From the NCBI RefSeq assembly GCF_900447535.1, contig NZ_UFXX01000001.1, positions 1,860,001 to 1,924,000 of the forward strand: 64,000 nt of DNA, in the 5' to 3' direction. This DNA comes from Dermacoccus nishinomiyaensis. Lineage in GTDB: Bacteria > Actinomycetota > Actinomycetes > Actinomycetales > Dermatophilaceae. This document shows, one piece after another, positions 61,608-64,000 of this stretch (position 1 is its first letter; each line of letters begins with the position of its first letter). Made by a program: the position numbers and the translations under genes. The notes under the pieces were generated by a model. It worked only from the letters and a program-made list of their open reading frames with translations, ran no database searches and was not told where the DNA came from.

Positions 61608-62057
61608 TCAGGTTGATGAGTTGTCCGACGGCTGAGGACGCCGACGCTCAAGACGCATCCCGACGCTGCGGGGCGCAGTCTCGACGAAGCCGAGGCTCTC
61701 GTACAACGGCCGGCCCGGCGCGTCGGCCATGAGCGTCACATAGGCACCGGGCGGCGCGTCGTGTTCGATGCGCGCGAGCAACCGAGTGAGGATCGCCCGC
61801 CCGAGGCCCTGACGCTGATGCTCCGGCGAGGTGGCCATGTCGGCGACCATGAAGTACCACCCGCCGTCACCGATGACGCGGCCCATCGCGACGACGTCGC
61901 CGCTCGCGCGATGACGAACCGTCACCCATGCCCACGAGTTCGTCAGGGCCGGCGCGCCCTGTTCGGCGGTGCGGGGTGTGAGGCCGCTGATTCGTCGCAG
62001 CTCGAGGTAGGTCTCGAGATCCGGTGCGGAATCGAGCAGTTCGTAGTCGGTGTTCAC
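61608..62057 (-). CDS. GNAT-family N-acetyltransferase
   Basis: A 149-residue acetyltransferase starting at GTG 62057, preceded by AGGAGG. The acetyl-CoA loop is MATSPEHQRQGLGRAILTRL, and the fold elements WVTVRHRASGDVVAMGRVIG and PLYESLGFVETA are in their normal places. It acetylates an unknown amine or protein. Confidence 0.92.
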   Translation of the reverse strand: MNTDYELLDSAPDLETYLELRRISGLTPRTAEQGAPALTNSWAWVTVRHRASGDVVAMGRVIGDGGWYFMVADMATSPEHQRQGLGRAILTRLLARIEHDAPPGAYVTLMADAPGRPLYESLGFVETAPRSVGMRLERRRPQPSDNSST

Positions 62058-62177
62058 GGGGCCTCCTGGTGGTGGGACGGAGTGGGAGAGAGGGCGGCGA
62101 TAGAAGGTCGGCGAGAGCGCGGGGAAGCGTGAGCCACGGTGCATGAGGTCCGATCGCGATGCACGATCTCGTCGGCT

Positions 62178-62200
62178 CAGATGCACCTGCGTGCAGGTGC
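62178..62200. repeat. GTGCA palindrome copy shared with 55375
   Basis: CAGATGCACCTGCGTGCAG is identical to the copy after the photolyase gene, and extends here to form GCACCTG-CGTG-CAGGTGC. It lies upstream of the acetyltransferase gene. Confidence 0.55.
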
Positions 62201-62338
62201 CTCTGGCGCATGGGGGCTGCCTGGTGGTGACGTCGATGTTGCTCATGGCAGGAGAACAGAGCCTGGGCGATGTGTGCGACGCGCCCTGAGACGTACGTGA
62301 GCCCTGCGGCCGCGCATCTGTCAGCCCCCGGCACCCCG

Positions 62339-63334
62339 TCAGAACAGACTGTGCTGCGCGACGGATTCCGGCGAGCGAGCGGCGTCGTCGAACGTGACGC
62401 GGCGCCCGCCCAGTGCGTCGAGGTCGACGAGCATGAGCGAATCGGCCGCTTCTTCCGCCGCATCCCCGGCCGCGCCTTCGGCTTCGGCTTCGGCTTCGGA
62501 CGCAGCGTTGACCTGAACCAGCGCGACCGATCCGACGAGGCTGACGGGCGTCAGGCAGTGGGATCCGCCGGTGACGGGGTGGGCGTAGACGGGGTGGATG
62601 CCACGGCCGGCGTCGAAGAAAGCCGCGTGCAGCGCCGGGGGTTGCCACGCCTCGTGGGGCATCGAGCGCGCGCAGAGGCCGCGCGTTCGCAGGTGCGCCT
62701 CGACGGCGGCGACGCAGTCGGCGTGCGCGACATCGAGCGCCGTTTCGGGCAGCGCCCGGGTGAGAGCGGCGGCCTTGCTCGTCTTGTGACGCGCCTGGGG
62801 CACACCGACGTGCTCGGTGACGGCGTCCTCGAGAACTCGAACGGCGAGCCCGTCGTCCGTGCGTGCGACGTACGTGGCCCGCACCGCGCCTTGCTCGTCG
62901 AGACGAACTCGCTTGCGCGCATCGGACGCCGTACCGACCTTGTGCGCGCCGTCCGCGAACGTCGCGATGTAGAGCCAGTGAGGTTGCGCCAGGTAGCGAC
63001 CGAGCGCCTCCGGTACATGGCCACCGCGATGCGCGTGGTGCATGAAGCGCGACTCGTCGCGACTCGAACACCGCTCGCACTGACGGCCCGTGGTGGCGAG
63101 ACGCGCGTCGTCGCAGGGCTCATGACGGCCACCGCTCGACCCCGTGGCGATGAACACGCCGGTGCAGAATCGCCCCGTCGGGTCGACGTGGAACGCGAGA
63201 CGTTCACCGACCAGGTTCAGCGTTCGTCGCTCGGTCTCGAGGGGGCTCGAGATGACGAGATGCGGCTCCCCACCCGTCCAGGAGACGGAGTGCGCGAGGA
63301 ACGGCGTGTCGCGAGGAATGCTGGGGCGAGGCAT
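62339..63334 (-). CDS. DUF2797 protein with zinc-ribbon-like Cys cluster
   Basis: A 331-residue protein of the DUF2797 family. It shows LNLVGERLAFHVDPTGRFCTG, then a Cys-rich segment (CDDARLATTGRQCERCSSRD, with HHAHRGGH) likely to bind zinc, HWLYIATFADGAHKVGTA resembling GIY-YIG-like strands, and a C-terminal half ending with an Ala/Glu-rich linker (repeats of EA encoded by GGCTTC repeats). The family's function is unknown; the zinc cluster and GIY-like segment suggest nucleic-acid contact. Confidence 0.85.
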   Translation of the reverse strand: MPRPSIPRDTPFLAHSVSWTGGEPHLVISSPLETERRTLNLVGERLAFHVDPTGRFCTGVFIATGSSGGRHEPCDDARLATTGRQCERCSSRDESRFMHHAHRGGHVPEALGRYLAQPHWLYIATFADGAHKVGTASDARKRVRLDEQGAVRATYVARTDDGLAVRVLEDAVTEHVGVPQARHKTSKAAALTRALPETALDVAHADCVAAVEAHLRTRGLCARSMPHEAWQPPALHAAFFDAGRGIHPVYAHPVTGGSHCLTPVSLVGSVALVQVNAASEAEAEAEGAAGDAAEEAADSLMLVDLDALGGRRVTFDDAARSPESVAQHSLF

Positions 63335-63488
63335 GGCTCCATCCGATCATGACGGGGTAGATGGCAGCACTCGGGCTCGGACTGTCCGTACGCCCCGCGG
63401 CGCCCGTTGCAGGCCGCCCGTCGGGTCGCGTCACTTGGACCCCGCCAGATGGACCCAGTCCGTTGGAGGCCGCAGGCTGCACGTCTGA

Positions 63489-63941
63489 GTGGCCACTGGC
63501 CGCGTCGCCGCGCTCGTCATGGGGCAGGTCGACATGCGCCCCGAGTGGGTCGAGCCGGTCGCCGTCGCCTCGTACTACCACGACGCGGCGATCTGGTTCG
63601 AGCACACGTGGGACTACCTGCCCGACTCGGAAAGCCTTGCGGCGCAGGAGCTCTCGCGAACCGGCCACGAGGGTGACGCCGCGCTCGTCACCGCGATGAT
63701 CGACGAGCACCACCGCGTCCGGCCGGCGCGCAACCCGCACCCCCTCGTCGAGGCGATGCGACGTGCCGACGCGACGGACGTCTACCGTCTGCCGCTTCCG
63801 CCGCACGTCAGCCGTGACGACTACCGCGCCATGCTGAAGCGGTTTCCCGACAACGGCATGCACCTCATGCTCGGGCGCGGGTTCGTCATGGGGCTGAAGG
63901 AGCGCAAGCGTCTCAACCCGATGCCGATGGTCAAGCTCTGA
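63489..63941 (+). CDS. HD-domain phosphohydrolase-like protein, N-terminus uncertain
   Basis: The 150-residue frame starts at GTG 63489 and contains VAVASYYHDAAIWFEHTWDY with the HD pair, MIDEHHRVRPARNPHPLVEAMRRADATDVY, and a helical C-terminus ending LNPMPMVKL. HD proteins of this type usually have 60-80 more N-terminal residues supplying a further His. Here an in-frame TGA at 63486 directly precedes the start, and the same frame upstream is open but unremarkable. So the gene may be truncated or use a stop-interrupted start. Function: metal-dependent phosphohydrolase, substrate unknown. Confidence 0.65.
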   Translation: MATGRVAALVMGQVDMRPEWVEPVAVASYYHDAAIWFEHTWDYLPDSESLAAQELSRTGHEGDAALVTAMIDEHHRVRPARNPHPLVEAMRRADATDVYRLPLPPHVSRDDYRAMLKRFPDNGMHLMLGRGFVMGLKERKRLNPMPMVKL

Positions 63942-64000
63942 GCTGTTGACGCTGGTCGAATCCCCGACGGGCGCAACCTGCTTCGCCGAGCCCCGGGGCC

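Noticed and set aside
1-64000. tRNA, rRNA or CRISPR array
   Set aside because: No cloverleaf with a TTCGAATC-type arm and CCA-like end, no rRNA segment and no regularly spaced direct repeats were found by reading.

Overview
The window is high-GC actinobacterial DNA (roughly 68-70% by eye, strong G/C bias at third codon positions, many GTG starts and long GC-rich hairpin terminators without U-tracts). The order ino1-PadR ... ponA - membrane mannosyltransferase-like gene - rpsF-ssb-rpsR-rplI ... dnaB is the one found near the replication origin of mycobacteria and many other Actinobacteria. Five copies of the actinobacterial ParB site parS (GTTTCACGTGAAAC type) are scattered through the window, so this is an origin-proximal chromosome segment. 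The gene content suits a Micrococcales member, perhaps Dermacoccaceae or Dermatophilaceae; that placement is inference.

Layout. 1-9979: a tellurite/stress (Ter) locus with three TerD-domain genes and one double-TerD gene, two unrecognised partners, and a three-gene biosynthetic operon: an HpcH/HpaI-type lyase, a 901-residue phosphoribosyltransferase-TRSP-StiP-PELOTA fusion, and a HAD phosphatase. The operon genes overlap or nearly touch and presumably make a nucleoside-like metabolite, as predicted for Ter systems. 10098-16063: prepilin peptidase, PadR regulator plus inositol-phosphate synthase, a YdhK lipoprotein and a DUF4396 membrane protein behind a CsoR-like operator, a broken Doc toxin and a zinc alcohol dehydrogenase. 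16369-23385: alarmone synthetase, PBP1, membrane transferase and the rpsF-ssb-rpsR-rplI operon. 23480-30850: beta-lactamase fold protein, MATE exporter, two secreted cell-wall hydrolases with peptidoglycan-binding repeats, and dnaB preceded by a dense set of DnaA-box-like sites.

30815-36019 is an accessory island directly after dnaB: a damaged resolvase, an apparently intact IS3-family element, an IS30-family element with a short-repeat insertion that frameshifts its transposase, a decayed AT-richer secreted-protein gene, and a 29-codon remnant of an AlbA_2/Schlafen-type gene. It has the marks of repeated insertion and deletion.

36119-63941 returns to chromosomal genes: a secreted or membrane esterase, a sunset-domain protein, a CtpE-like P-type ATPase, a nucleotidyltransferase, a frameshifted EVE-like gene, a Tat lipoprotein polysaccharide deacetylase, an LssY_C membrane protein, a PadR-DHA2 exporter pair, a universal stress protein, small hydrophilic acidic proteins, an alpha/beta-hydrolase membrane protein, a GTPase, a photolyase, a PaiB-like flavoprotein, an MHS-family symporter, a stand-alone CarH-like cobalamin photosensor domain, and several small enzymes. 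Stress handling recurs: Ter, alarmone, USP, photolyase and a B12 light sensor.

Most promising for novelty are the fused Ter metabolite enzyme with its two uncharacterised neighbours, the free CarH-type light-sensor domain, the dispersed palindrome families whose arms differ while the core stays constant, and the DnaA-box cluster in front of dnaB.
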